From Pyronema omphalodes (lineage: Eukaryota; Ascomycota; Pezizomycetes; Pezizales; Pyronemataceae): a DNA stretch of 64,000 bases. The stretch is from NCBI GenBank assembly GCA_024516155.1, contig JAJJXM010000047.1, positions 186,001 through 250,000 of the forward strand, written 5' to 3'. The notes beneath the pieces were generated by a model, which worked only from the letters and a program-made list of their open reading frames with translations, had not been told where the DNA came from and did not search any database. Shown here piece after piece: positions 23,101 through 32,915 of this stretch (position 1 is the stretch's first letter; each line of letters opens with the position of its first letter). The translations under genes were made by a program, and so were the position numbers.

Positions 23101-23969
23101 AATATTTGCCTGACGGAAGTATTGCCATCTCGCAGAGGGATTATATTGAGGGGGTGATTGCCAGATACGGTCTTCTTGAGGCCGCACCCACCTCTTCCCC
23201 GATGGACATTCATGTTGATCTTGAGAATACTGACTGCGAGGACAAGACCACTGATGAACAGCAAAAACGTCTGTATCTATCAATGGTCGGATCACTGATG
23301 TACGCAGCAATCGGAACTCGTCCTGACATCGCCTTCGCCGTGACTGCCCTCAGCCGATACAATCAGTCGCCTCTAGCAATGCACATGACCGCTGCCAAAA
23401 GGGTCATCCGATACTTGAAAGGTACGAAAAATTTGTCGATTATCTACAAGCGTAACCACGACATACCGCAGGACTGTTTGCGACTCTTCTCCGACAGCGA
23501 CTGGGCCGGCAGTACGGCCGATCGGAAAAGCGTCGGGGGGTGCGTAGTCCTTGCGCCAGGAGCGGACGGGCCAATTCACTGGAGCTCAAAGAAGCAGTCC
23601 GTCATCGCCCTTTCCACTCTTGAAGCCGAGTACATTGCATGCAGCAATGCGACCCGTGAAGCGATCTGGTTCCGCCTATTGATGGACGACACCGAAGCCT
23701 GGGATAACAAAGTGCCGACCTCGGTCCGTTGCGACAACATGGGAGCACTTCGCCTCCTCCAGACCGGCGTCATCAAGGCGAAAACAAAACACATCGATGT
23801 GAAGTTTCACCACTCGATCGACGAAGCTAGAAAGGGAACGGTATCGTTCGAATACATTGCGTCCAAAGAGAATGTCGCAGATATCCTCACTAAACCGTTG
23901 CCTGGACCAACACACGCGTTGGCCGTGAAACTCTTAAGGATGGAAACGTTGAATGGTAATAATGATTAA
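20110..23969 (+). CDS. Pol region of copia element B (protease-integrase / reverse transcriptase-RNase H), spliced
   Basis: Two coding blocks, 20110-21730 and 22126-23969. The first holds the protease (LDSGATHHFCND), the HHCC domain (MWHRRLAHLN...CTTC) and the integrase D,D,E residues (LVHSDVCGPM, RCDNGTGEF, NGTAERFIQ). The second holds reverse transcriptase (KARLVIKGYEQVPGIDYDE, MDVVTAFLNP, LYGLKQAPRLWW, YVDD) and RNase H (SDSDWAGSTADRKS, STLEAEYIA, RCDNMGALRL, KHIDVKFHH). The intervening 395 nt are intron-like. Splicing restores one frame, and with readthrough of the TGA the full Gag-Pol would be 1459 residues, close to the 1493 of element A. Without splicing, translation stops four codons into the intron, giving a protease-integrase product that lacks reverse transcriptase. 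Confidence 0.88.
21731..22125 (+). other. Candidate spliceosomal intron inside retrotransposon element B
   Basis: The donor is GTATGT (after CAG A), the branch site ACTAAC lies near 22104-22109, a pyrimidine-rich run precedes it, and the acceptor is CTCAG at 22121-22125. Donor and branch are close to the best fungal consensus. The length is 395 nt (not a multiple of 3), and removal joins codon phase 1 to phase 1 as AAT, fusing DALIQ to NASNAM in frame. The unspliced frame hits TGA at 21742-21744. Confidence 0.75.
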
Positions 23970-24219
23970 TGGGTTTGATTTGAATGAATAAGTGTGTGTT
24001 GTGATTGAAGTATGGCTGCTGATTGCTGATTATGATGATGATTGAATTGTGTTGTTTTTTTTTACTTGGGTTGTTCTTCTTATGGGTTTCTTCACTTCTT
24101 CTTTTATGGGTAATTGGGTATTTTCTTTTTCTATGGTATTGTTCTTGTTTTCTGTTATGATGGATTGTTATTTCTTCTTATTATTATGTTTGTAGCACCC
24201 GTCCTTAGACGAGGGGGTG

Positions 24220-24393
24220 TGTTGAAGTGCGCCTAAGGCCCTAGTGCTTAGGTGGAGGTGGACCACTCTTTATGTATAGGCACTCGCTTGCCCGTCTATG
24301 TCTGACTCTTCACGCTCGTTAATACATCCGGTTCCCACCTCCACTTTTCTTCTTCTCGTGCCTGTGTGAGACCTTCGACAGAGACCTTCGACA
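24220..24393 (+). repeat. 3' LTR of element B
   Basis: A 174-bp copy identical by eye to the 5' LTR. The polypurine tract GAGGGGGTG at 24211-24219 precedes it. A 250-bp non-coding stretch rich in T and G separates it from the pol stop at 23969. Confidence 0.93.
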
Positions 24394-24486
24394 GACAGAG
24401 ACAGAAAAGAGAAAAAAAACGCAAAAAATAATGAGTAATCATAGTACTGGGAATTGAAAATGGTCTGTGTATACTTTCATACCCAG

Positions 24487-25000
24487 ATACTTAAGAGGTC
24501 TTTCTGTTATCAATGCTTCTTGATCTTCATTTTTCATACCCGTTGTATGATAATGTGACATTGACAGTGGACATTGACACTGGGTATTACAGCTGAGTGT
24601 ATCACATGGTCCCACAACTTTAAGTAAGAATCTATGTTACCTCAGAAGTCTTTCTATTTGTTGTCAATGCTTCTTGATCTTTAACCTCTTACTCTCTTAC
24701 CGGTTTTCTATAATTATGTGATATTGAATTGACAAATCATGCATTGTACATTGGAGCTGAGTACTTATCATAATCCCAGAACTTTACGTAAAAAGAACCC
24801 AGAAGTTTTTCTATTATCAATACCTCCTGATCTTCATTGTTTTACCCCGTACCCTCTTACCCTCACACCCTCCTACCGGTTCCTATACCGATGTGACATT
24901 GACATTGACATTGACATTGACATTGACATTGACATTGACATAGATATCAACACAATTACTATGCACTGTAGCCCGTAGTAAATATTAACCATAGCCCCAC
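24487..25000 (+). repeat. Three diverged tandem copies of a ~155-bp unit
   Basis: The block AGAAGTCTTTCTATT...TCAATGCTTCTTGATCTTCA occurs, diverged, near 24492, 24648 and 24801. Each copy is followed by a similar arrangement (CTTACC/ACCGG, TATAATGTGACATTGA, then AGCTGAGTAxTTATCA and CCCAxAACTTTAxGTAA). The third copy has expanded a (GACATT)n microsatellite at about 24895-24940. Together with the two flanks there is no coding potential in 24399-25208. Confidence 0.55.
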
Positions 25001-25216
25001 ATCCCATAGATGATAGATGATGCTCTAAGTAAAGAGATCTCATAAAACATTACCGCGTTTCCGGCATAAAGGATCAGGATCATATAAATGAACCATACGA
25101 TCACAGTACATAGAACCTGAAGATCCTTCTATACATTAACAGTATATGCTATATATCTATGCAGTATGCATATCTCGCTCCTCTGCCTGTTCTTGTATAC
25201 AACGAGCACGCCTGGA

Positions 25217-26103
25217 CAGAGCTCCCCACGGTCCGTCCGGTCCAGTCCTGGCTACGGACCGGACCGGACCACATATCACAGTCCGGTTCGGTGCTTGGAC
25301 TGGGACTGGCAGTCATTTTTACAGGGTGGACTGGACCGCCTGTGGGTGACCGTAGGTGACCATAAGGTCACACAAAATCACTCGCAGGTGACCATGGGTG
25401 ACCGTAGGCGACTGCAGTTTTAGTTTTTGAGCGCGCAGAAATGTCAACAGTGATTATATCTTTCTCTACAAGAATTTATCACTACAATTTCAGAGCGGAC
25501 TTAAGTAATCCCAATGAATTGCCAAAGGTTTCATGGTTACTTTTGCTAATGTTTCCCCAATTTCCCCAATTTCCTGTGAAGAACAGGAAAATTGTAAACT
25601 ACTGAGGTTCATTAGCCTCGCAAACTAAAAATAAACGGATGCGGTGGATAAGAAAGAACAATTACTAGCAGGCTTATATGGGAAAAGCTTCACTGCGATG
25701 GGAAAGGGAGGGGCGGGGGTGGTCACGACACGATTTATTTGGAGGAATTTTTACATATGGAGTACCAAGGGAATCATCAGGACTACCCAGTGCTGGAGGC
25801 AAACACGCGTCGAGAAAAGAAATTTTCACCGGAGGATTCTAGCTCCACCTTTGTTGACCGGCAAGCGGCCTCTCTGGTGGTCAGCTTGCTGTTAGCGGCG
25901 GTTGCTACTGCCGACCCACTAGTGTTTAGGGATAAGCGAGACACCCGCAGTCCTGCAGTCACCTGCAGTCCGGTCCAGTCTTTTTGTTTTCGAAACCTGG
26001 ACCGGACTACATGGTTGCAGTCCTCGAAAACATTGGACTGGACTGGACTACACCATGTAGTCCGGTCCAGTCCGCAGTCCTGGACGGACCGTGGGGAGCT
26101 CTG
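25217..26103. mobile_element. Non-autonomous hAT-like element (MITE)
   Basis: An 887-bp element with perfect 22-bp terminal inverted repeats beginning CAGAGCTCCCC. An exact 8-bp target-site duplication, CGCCTGGA, lies at 25209-25216 and 26104-26111. Eight-base duplications and termini starting CAGxG are hallmarks of the hAT superfamily. Subterminal regions are packed with GGTCC/GGACC and GGTGACC motifs in both orientations, as expected for transposase-binding sites. No transposase frame is recognisable inside, so it would need a partner in trans. Confidence 0.85.
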
Positions 26104-26111
26104 CGCCTGGA

Positions 26112-28081
26112 TCAAGTGATGAGCCTGCAAGTAAGTTGTAACGGGTTCTATATAAAGCGATTGATTGTGTAAGCATCCAGCATCCAGCATCCAGCATCCA
26201 GCATCCAGCATCCAGTATCCAATATACAATAACCAGAAACATATTTCTTTTTCTTGAGGTATATTGCGCCGTGTGGTAACTTTCAGTACTGTAAACTACT
26301 CTAGACTATGTACCCCAAACCTTCAAAATAGGTAATGTAGCCATCGTAATCATCATCATCGTAATCATCATCATCATCATCGGCTTATATAATCCCCATT
26401 AAAAAGTTTTAGATGAAACCCCCATATATTCCATCTTCAATTATACCGTCTCCGTATGGATTATGAATCTTATGACATATCATCTAATCTCAATGTCAGA
26501 AAGAATATAAGAATACAAGAATACAAGAATAGAAGAATGATGATTTCTAATTTCTAATTTCTAATTTTAAAAACACCTTCACATAATGATAAGATAAGGC
26601 TACATAATGCTATAAGCAAAGTAACAAGAGTTTTTTTGAGACATCTGACAAACCTCAAGATCCGGCTACCGCTAAAGTATTGATTTGATTGATATTGATA
26701 TAGATCATGACAGATTTATTATCGTATGAAGAAAGTAGCAGTGGAATGGTGATGTTTGTATACTTGGATATGGTATGGATGATAAGAGATGAGATTATGA
26801 TAGATAAGAGATAAGATGTAAGAGATAGGGAATAAGAAACAAAACACATGACAAAAGACATGACAAAACACAACCTGACAACATGACAAAACACATGACA
26901 AAACACAACCTGACAATATGACAAAACACATGACAAAACACAACATGACAAAACACAAGAGACAACACATGACAAAACACATGACAAAACACACAAAACA
27001 CATGACAAAACACATAACAAACCATACAACACATAACAAACCATACAACACATAACAAACCATACAACACATGATAAAACACCACTACACAAGATGACAA
27101 AACACCACTACACAAGATGACAAAACACCACTACACAAGATACACAAGATACAGTCATACCCTCACAATCACAATCACCAATCACCAATTACATCAATCC
27201 TAAGTCCTAAATCCAAACCTACATACTGTAAGATAATCCAAGTTAACCCGGCCAGCATATAAATAAGCCAATATAAAAAATCACGTACTCGGTACTTAGT
27301 GACTCTGAATATCATTTGAATCTGAATAATCCAAATATCAGAGGGGACAAGAAAAGCCAAGCCTTGCCGAGACAGTTCAAGCCATGCCAAGACAAACCAA
27401 GCCAAGACAAGACAAGCCTTGCCAAGTCAGGCAAACCTAAGAAAACAACGTAAGGTAAGAAAAAAGTAAGATCTGACACGAGGACGAGAATAAACCAATC
27501 CCATGAGTAATGGATGAAATGATGAAATGATGAAATGATGGAATGATGGAATGATGGAATGATGAACTACCTACATTACTTTGATATGTACAGAATGGTT
27601 TAATTTTATCGAACCTTGGGTATTGAATATACTTTTGTGATTGGTTTAGTATGTATAATGCAGCACCCAAGGGCTAGGATAGAGGGGGGGGGGGGGTTAG
27701 TGATGATCATTACGAATCACCATGGTGTTGTAAACATCCAATATAAAGATATACAAAACCTAAGCAAAGAACCCAACAACCCAACAACCCTTCTATTTTT
27801 TTTTTTGTTCTTTCAGAAATGGTATCATAATCATAATCATAATCACAACCAGTGATTCATGGTTCATGGTCCATCATCCATCATCTTTATCCCATCATCA
27901 TCATCCATCATCAATATCCATCCTCCATCCTCCATCATCATCATCAACATCATCCAATATTAACTTTCCCAACTCCAAGCCCTATTCCCATTTCCAATCA
28001 CCATACCCAGTCCGCAACATAAATATCAATATATACATAGAAGCCACAGTAATCGGAATGGAAGTATGTATATATATATAT
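26112..28081. other. Gene-free repeat-rich spacer
   Basis: About 2 kb with no gene. It contains GCATCCA heptamers (six units, about 26173-26215), ATC-type trinucleotides near 26345-26385, and a long degenerate array based on ACATGACAAAACAC at about 26840-27140. GATGAAAT/GATGGAAT octamers lie near 27505-27565, and poly-G and CATCAT tracts near 27685 and 27885-27955. Open frames across these arrays are artefacts of the repeats. Confidence 0.7.
26840..27140. repeat. Minisatellite based on ACATGACAAAACAC
   Basis: Head-to-tail, partly degenerate copies of a ~14-bp A/C-rich unit plus a 20-bp higher-order variant (CATAACAAACCATACAACA repeated three times, then ACAAGATGACAAAACACCAC). Confidence 0.75.
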
Positions 28082-28638
28082 CGGAAATTATGCAGGATGC
28101 CCCCGAAAAAACACGAAATTTGCAATATACCCCCGTCTATGCAGGATGCCCCTCGCTTAGGTAGAGCACACCCGCCCATATTGAATACAGCGCCTACAGC
28201 GGGCTACAGATTTTTCACGTGTGTTTTTTTTTTCTTCGCTTGCAGGTGAAGATTTTGATTCCACTTCTCGATATTATCGTCAACAACGACAACATGGAGC
28301 GCACCAATTCGCTGACAACCAGCATCGATCCTAACGCCGCTGACCCGATCTCTCGACATGCACTACTCCTTGGCGATGATTTTCCCTCGTTTTCCGAGTT
28401 TAAACTGGCTATTCACAAATGGGCCGTAGACATGCTGTTTGGCATTCGCTTTGCAAAGTCAGAGGCGCAGAAGTGGATTCAAAATTTTTATCTGCAAGTA
28501 AGGAAAAAAAACATGCGTGAGAAATTTGGCGCCCGGCGCTGAAGGCGGGTGTTCACTACCTAAGCGAGGGGCATCCTGCATAGACGGGGGTATATTGCAA
28601 ATTTCGTGTTTTTTCGGGGGCATCCTGCATAATTTCCG
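28082..28638. mobile_element. Miniature MULE-like element with 95-bp terminal inverted repeats
   Basis: 557 bp flanked by 95-bp, near-perfect inverted repeats at 28082-28176 and 28544-28638. They start CGGAAATTATGCAGGATGC and contain an internal direct repeat TATGCAGGATGCCCC. The flanks are TATATATAT on both sides, compatible with a 9-bp target duplication, although the TA-repeat target blurs this. Between the arms lies one exon resembling a MuDR-type transposase N-terminus, so the element is probably an internal-deletion derivative of a larger MULE. Confidence 0.75.
28294..28542 (+). pseudogene. Remnant exon of a MULE-type transposase
   Basis: 82 codons from ATG 28294. The stretch DDFPSFSEFKLAIHKWAVD followed by FGIRFAKSEAQKW resembles the conserved N-terminal FAR1/MULE domain ('SFEEFKxAIxxWA...FxxRFxKSD'). 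A plausible acceptor (TTCGCTTGCAG, 28235-28245) lies upstream and a plausible donor (CAA|GTAAGG) inside, so this was one exon of a longer gene. The DDE catalytic core is absent, hence it is non-functional as a transposase. Confidence 0.6.
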
Positions 28639-28874
28639 TATATATATATATATAGCTGTTTGAAAATACCCCGTAGAGCTATGTTGCTGGGTATGAAGAT
28701 ATGGTATACTAAGTCTAGAAAGTTTAGAAATGCTAGAAACGCTAGAAACGCTGGAAAACTACAGGAAGCTTCGGTTACGTCTACTAGCTACTAACTGCTG
28801 GGTGCTGGGTGCTAGGTACTGCGAAGATATCTCGTATTTATTTTATTTTTATATCTATAAACCAATCCCCTTAA

Positions 28875-29560
28875 GAAAAGCGAAAGCGAAAAAGAAAAAT
28901 CCAAAAGCAAAAGCAAAACCAAAACCAAAACCAAAACCAAAACCAAAACCAAAACCAAAACCAAAACCAAAAGCGAAAGCAAAACCAAAACCAAAACCAA
29001 AATCCAAAATCCAAAATCCAAAATCCAAAAGCAAAATCGAAAGCAAAAGCAAAAGCAAAAGCAAAAGCAAAAGCAAAGCAAAAGCAAAAGCAAAAGCAAA
29101 AGCAAAAGCAAAAGCAAAAGCAAAAGCAAAAGCAAAAGCAAAAGCAAAAGCAAAAGCAAAAGCAAAAGCAAAAGCAAAAGCAAAAGCAAAAGCAAAAGCA
29201 AAAGCAAAAGCAAAAGCAAAAGCAAAAGCAAAAGCAAAAGCAAAAGCAAAAGCAAAAGCAAAAGCAAAAGCAAAAGCAAAAGCAAAAGCAAAAGCAAAAG
29301 CAAAAGCAAAAGCAAAAGCAAAAGCAAAAGCAAAAGCAAAAGCAAAAGCAAAAGCAAAAGCAAAAGCAAAAGCAAAAGCAAAAGCAAAAGCAAAAGCAAA
29401 AGCAAAAGCAAAAGCAAAAGCAAAAGCAAAAGCAAAAGCAAAATCCAAAAACTAAAAACTAAAAACCAACGCAAAATCAAAAGCAAAAATCAAAAATCAA
29501 AAATCAAAAATCAAAAACCCAACGCAAAAGCAAAAGCAAAAGAGAAAAATAAATATATAT
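28875..29560. repeat. Hexanucleotide satellite (AAAACC)n / (AAAAGC)n
   Basis: A compound array: about ten AAAACC units near 28915-28975, AAAATCC-like variants near 29000-29030, then a nearly perfect AAAAGC tract of about 61 units from about 29076 to 29443, with degenerate tails to 29560. It reads as Lys-Ala or Leu repeats in translation but has no start context or codon signal of a gene. Confidence 0.9.
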
Positions 29561-29609
29561 CAAAAAAAACAAGTAATAAGTTCATGATATATCACTAGAC
29601 TTCGATAGC

Positions 29610-31176
29610 TACGGCAACGCATCTGTACATGGAGGGACAAAAAACTTTTGCACTTTTAATTTGCATTTGCACGTTTAATTTTTCACATTTCATCCGTTGC
29701 AACGCAACAACACAGCCACACCGCTGGTTAACTCACAGATTCTCACGCTTGCAGAACACCTCCTAAATGTGGACTCGGCGAATCATATATGTATTAATAT
29801 GCCGCTGAATATAGAAATGAAAACTCTCATACAACATGCTATCATTGCCAGGAAGGGATAAACTATGAGAGCAATGCGAATGACGATTGGATAATAATCA
29901 CATGTCACGGTAGCTTTCTTTTAGAGTTCTAACTTTCAATTCTGAAGAATATAGGTTTAGGGGTTGGAATAGCTAGATAGCGTCTGTACATAGAAGTTTC
30001 ATCATGAAGTGACTAGGTGAACATATATATGGAGGAGGAATGAGAGAGGAGGTGCGGTGAGAGAGGAGATGTGGGCAAGAAGAGTCAAGTGAGTAGGTAA
30101 AACTAAGGAGAGATATATGCAGGGAGATGGGTGAGGAGATCTGAGAGACGGTCGCTGAAGGTGGGAGACTGGATCTCCGCGATGTATCAACACCACTGCA
30201 TATGTCATGATCATTGAGATGAACGTGATGGTGGGATTTAAATGGAATCAAAACACAATATAGCACAGCACAAATGGGCGGGTTTGGAAGTCATCTCAGG
30301 CTTAATAGTATGATCAATGTGCCTGCGTTATGAACATTGTGACCAAATTGGGTGTATAAGTCAGCCGTTATCATTATTATGCATTCTATACAATTCCATA
30401 AAGTTATAGGTTTCATGCAAATTCCAGTTCCGAAGGACAGCTCATAGTAATAAGGAAACAAAGATGATTCCACCATAATTTCAACCTCAACAGAATCATT
30501 ATCCCCGTTCACACAGAAGAATCCTGATCCACCTCCATACTATCCTGATCATCCTTGACGTCACTGTGTGAATCGTCTATTTCTTCCCCATCACAATCAC
30601 CCGAGAGATCAATAGCCGATAGTGTGTCCAGCCTCTTATGATTCAACGTTGCAAGAGGCCTGTTGAAGTCAGGCAGACGTGGAGAATCACCGTCTAGCAT
30701 TGTCTCCAATGACCTCTTTGTCCCTTTTGCCCTGCGCAATACATTCTTAACTCGCCTCTCTCTCCTCTCCTCTCCTCACCTCTCCTCTGTTATCATCTGC
30801 TCTCCCGTGCTCTCCCCAGCTCTCCTCTATTCTTCTCTACTCTCCTCTGCTCTCCTCTGCTCTCCTCCGCTCTCTTCTGCTCTACTCTGCTCTACTCTGC
30901 TCTACTCTGTAGCAGCGGTGCGCGGCGGGTAGCGTCGCCGCTGTGTAAGTAGCCTACATACAACTGATGTATACGCGCTTGCGATTTTGTGATGCGCGCC
31001 TGTCACTGTTTTAGTCAGCGGTGTGGCTGTGTCGTTGTGGCGACAATCTATTTTGGTAGGTTGGTACTCCTCCTCTGTTGCACTGCTGCGTTGCAACGGA
31101 TGAAAAGTGAAAAAGGCAAATGCAAATTAAAAATGCAAAGTTTTTTTGTCCCTCCATGTACAGATGCGTTGCCGTA
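29610..31176. mobile_element. Unclassified DNA element with ~100-bp imperfect terminal inverted repeats
   Basis: The termini TACGGCAACGCATCTGTACA and onward match in inverted orientation for about 100 bp (29610-29708 against 31084-31176, with a few small indels). A further inverted match, ACACAGCCACACCGCTG, occurs at 29711-29727 and 31016-31032. A 6-bp direct repeat, GATAGC, flanks the element (29604-29609 and 31177-31182); alternatively a TA duplication inside the ends would make it Tc1/mariner-like. Inside are low-complexity TCTCC tracts (30760-30910) and an acidic open frame on the minus strand. Superfamily not determined. Confidence 0.65.
30509..30739 (-). pseudogene. Acidic open-frame remnant inside the long-TIR element
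   Basis: About 76 codons ending at TGA near 30509, with composition unlike the surrounding repeats. A basic start (RRAKGTKRSLETML) is followed by an Asp/Glu/Ser-rich tail (DGEEIDDSHSDVKDDQDSMEVD). There is no ATG at its beginning and a TCTCC microsatellite runs into it, so it may be the 3' end of a broken element-encoded gene. I recognise no family. Confidence 0.3.
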
Positions 31177-31481
31177 GATAGCAGCAATCCCACTTCTGTT
31201 TTTTTTTTGTTTTGCTATTTTTTTTTTATTTTTTTTAATTTCTTCTTACAAAACTAAACAGCAACGCTAACACCAGTATCACAAGTAATACCAGCAATAC
31301 CAGCACCACCAGCAATCATAACAGTACCACCAACAGCACCACCAATACCAATAACCCCCAGTATCAACATCCATATTTTTTTTTCTCTCTTCTTCTCTTA
31401 AATACACTCAATTACTCATTATCTCCATTCATACAATCCCTTATTTCATGTCATTTTCACATATGATACAGATTCCGATAT

Positions 31482-31585
31482 CAATTACTCAATTACTCAA
31501 TTACTCAATTACTCAATTACTCAATTACTCAATTACTCAATTACTCAATTACTCAATTACTCAATTACTCAATTACTCAATTACT
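31482..31585. repeat. Octamer minisatellite (CAATTACT)n
   Basis: About 13 head-to-tail copies of CAATTACT, followed by degenerate variants (CTTCAATTACT, CCGTCAATTACT) to about 31645. Confidence 0.9.
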
Positions 31586-31654
31586 CCTTCAATTACTCTG
31601 TTAATCACTCCGTCAATTACTCCTTCAATCACTCCGTCAATTACCCATTATCTC

Positions 31655-31764
31655 CACACACTCAACACACTCAACACACTCAACACACTCAACACACTCA
31701 ACACACTCAACACACTCAACACACTCAACACACTCAACACACTCAACACACTCAACACACTCAA
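31655..31764. repeat. Nonamer minisatellite (CACACTCAA)n
   Basis: About 12 perfect copies of a 9-bp unit starting shortly after the octamer array; the last unit is altered to CAATACAAT. Confidence 0.9.
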
Positions 31765-32915
31765 TACAATCACCAGCTCACCAGCTCACCAGATCTATCA
31801 ATCGCTACCTTATTATGCCCTTACAATAATCTTCCTACTGGGAAAAAAAAATCTTATATTCCCATGTTGTATCTATATGGAAACTTGATTAATTACTCCG
31901 TCAATTGGGTATATGTATATATATAAATTTTCCCCTACTCTTATACTATCCTACTATCCTACTCCCACAGTACACAGAGCCACAAAACAGCAGCAGCAGC
32001 TATAGCCTATAGCTAATATTCCATTCCTCGTTACATATAAGGCCTAATTACAACAGTTATACTTATCATCAAAATCCCCAGAAGGAAAAAACCAGAAAAA
32101 ATTAAAACTTCGAAAAAAAAAAAAAAAAAACGAAGAAAAAAATTAAAAAGTAAAATATATCAACTCATATCCATAAAAAATCCGAAAGAAAAGAAAAGAT
32201 TATGTTACAATTATAAAAAAGGTAAGTTAAACCCCCGTTAGTTTTGTTGTGCTGTGCTTCTTGCGGCTTTGCTTCGTGCTGCCAATCTTTGCTCTGCTGT
32301 GCTTTTCTCATTGCAAACTCGCACCTCGCACCTCGCCCGCACACCGCGCTCAACTCAACTCAACTCAACTCAGGGAAACAACATCTTCATTAAACATAAT
32401 ATCAACCACCGTATACATGATCATTTTTAACGCGCATCCCCCATCTCCCATCTCCATCCCACATCCCATCCCACATCTCCCGGCCGGTCTAGAAAAAAAA
32501 AAAAAAAACGCACAAGAAGCACAACAAGAAAAACAACACAGGAATCGAAAAAAAAACTCTCAAACCCAACGCCATTGTGGATCATACAAAAAAAAAAACA
32601 ACAGACAACCTCAAGGAAAGAAAAAAATTAATTCCTCTCAGTCATCAATCAATCAGAAAAAAGAAACCCCGAAAGAAAAAAAAACCAAACCAAACCCGAA
32701 ACCAGCAACCCCCTCCCGAGAAAAAAAAAAGGCAGTTTGAGTTAATAAAAATATATCATATACAACAAGTTACAGTTGAATATAAGAAGAAGACGAAAGT
32801 TTAGAAAGTGGTAAGTTGGGGGAGGTATTGCTCAAAAAAGAAGAAAAAAAAACAGCCGTGATAAGAAACAAAAAAACAAAAAAAGCATCGCCAAATAAAA
32901 AAAAAAAAACTAGAA

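Larger units (their letters stand above)
18917..24393 (+). mobile_element. Complete Ty1/copia LTR retrotransposon, element B, with in-frame stop and intron
   Basis: A 5477-bp element with two 174-bp LTRs that look identical and a perfect 5-bp target-site duplication, GACAG, at 18912-18916 and 24394-24398. The internal region codes for Gag, protease, integrase, reverse transcriptase and RNase H in copia order. Coding is interrupted by one in-frame TGA (20107-20109) and by a 395-nt segment with spliceosomal signals (21731-22125). It is more GC-rich in codon use than element A and belongs to a different lineage: two CCHC knuckles, short LTRs, a short integrase-RT linker. Confidence 0.95.
31183..32915. 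other. Gene-free spacer with two minisatellites
   Basis: About 1.7 kb downstream of the glucosylceramide synthase gene. It holds an octamer and a nonamer array (listed separately), several poly-A and poly-T tracts, and a (CTCAA)n tract near 32350-32370. No gene is visible. Part of it will be the 3' untranslated region and terminator of the minus-strand gene. Confidence 0.65.

Noticed and set aside
26655..27115. Cys/Val/Phe-rich 'membrane-like' open frames on the minus strand
   Set aside because: They follow the ACATGACAAAACAC minisatellite; composition is repeat-driven.
28730..29455. A 241-codon open frame rich in Lys-Ala
   Set aside because: It is the translation of the AAAAGC hexamer array; matching Leu- and Phe-Ala frames exist on the other strand. 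No start context or gene signal.
31482..31764. CRISPR-like appearance of regularly spaced repeats
   Set aside because: Units are directly head-to-tail without unique spacers, and the genome is fungal.
31448..31888. 146-codon open frame with NYSITQLL and LNT repeats
   Set aside because: It spans the octamer and nonamer arrays and has no non-repeat core.
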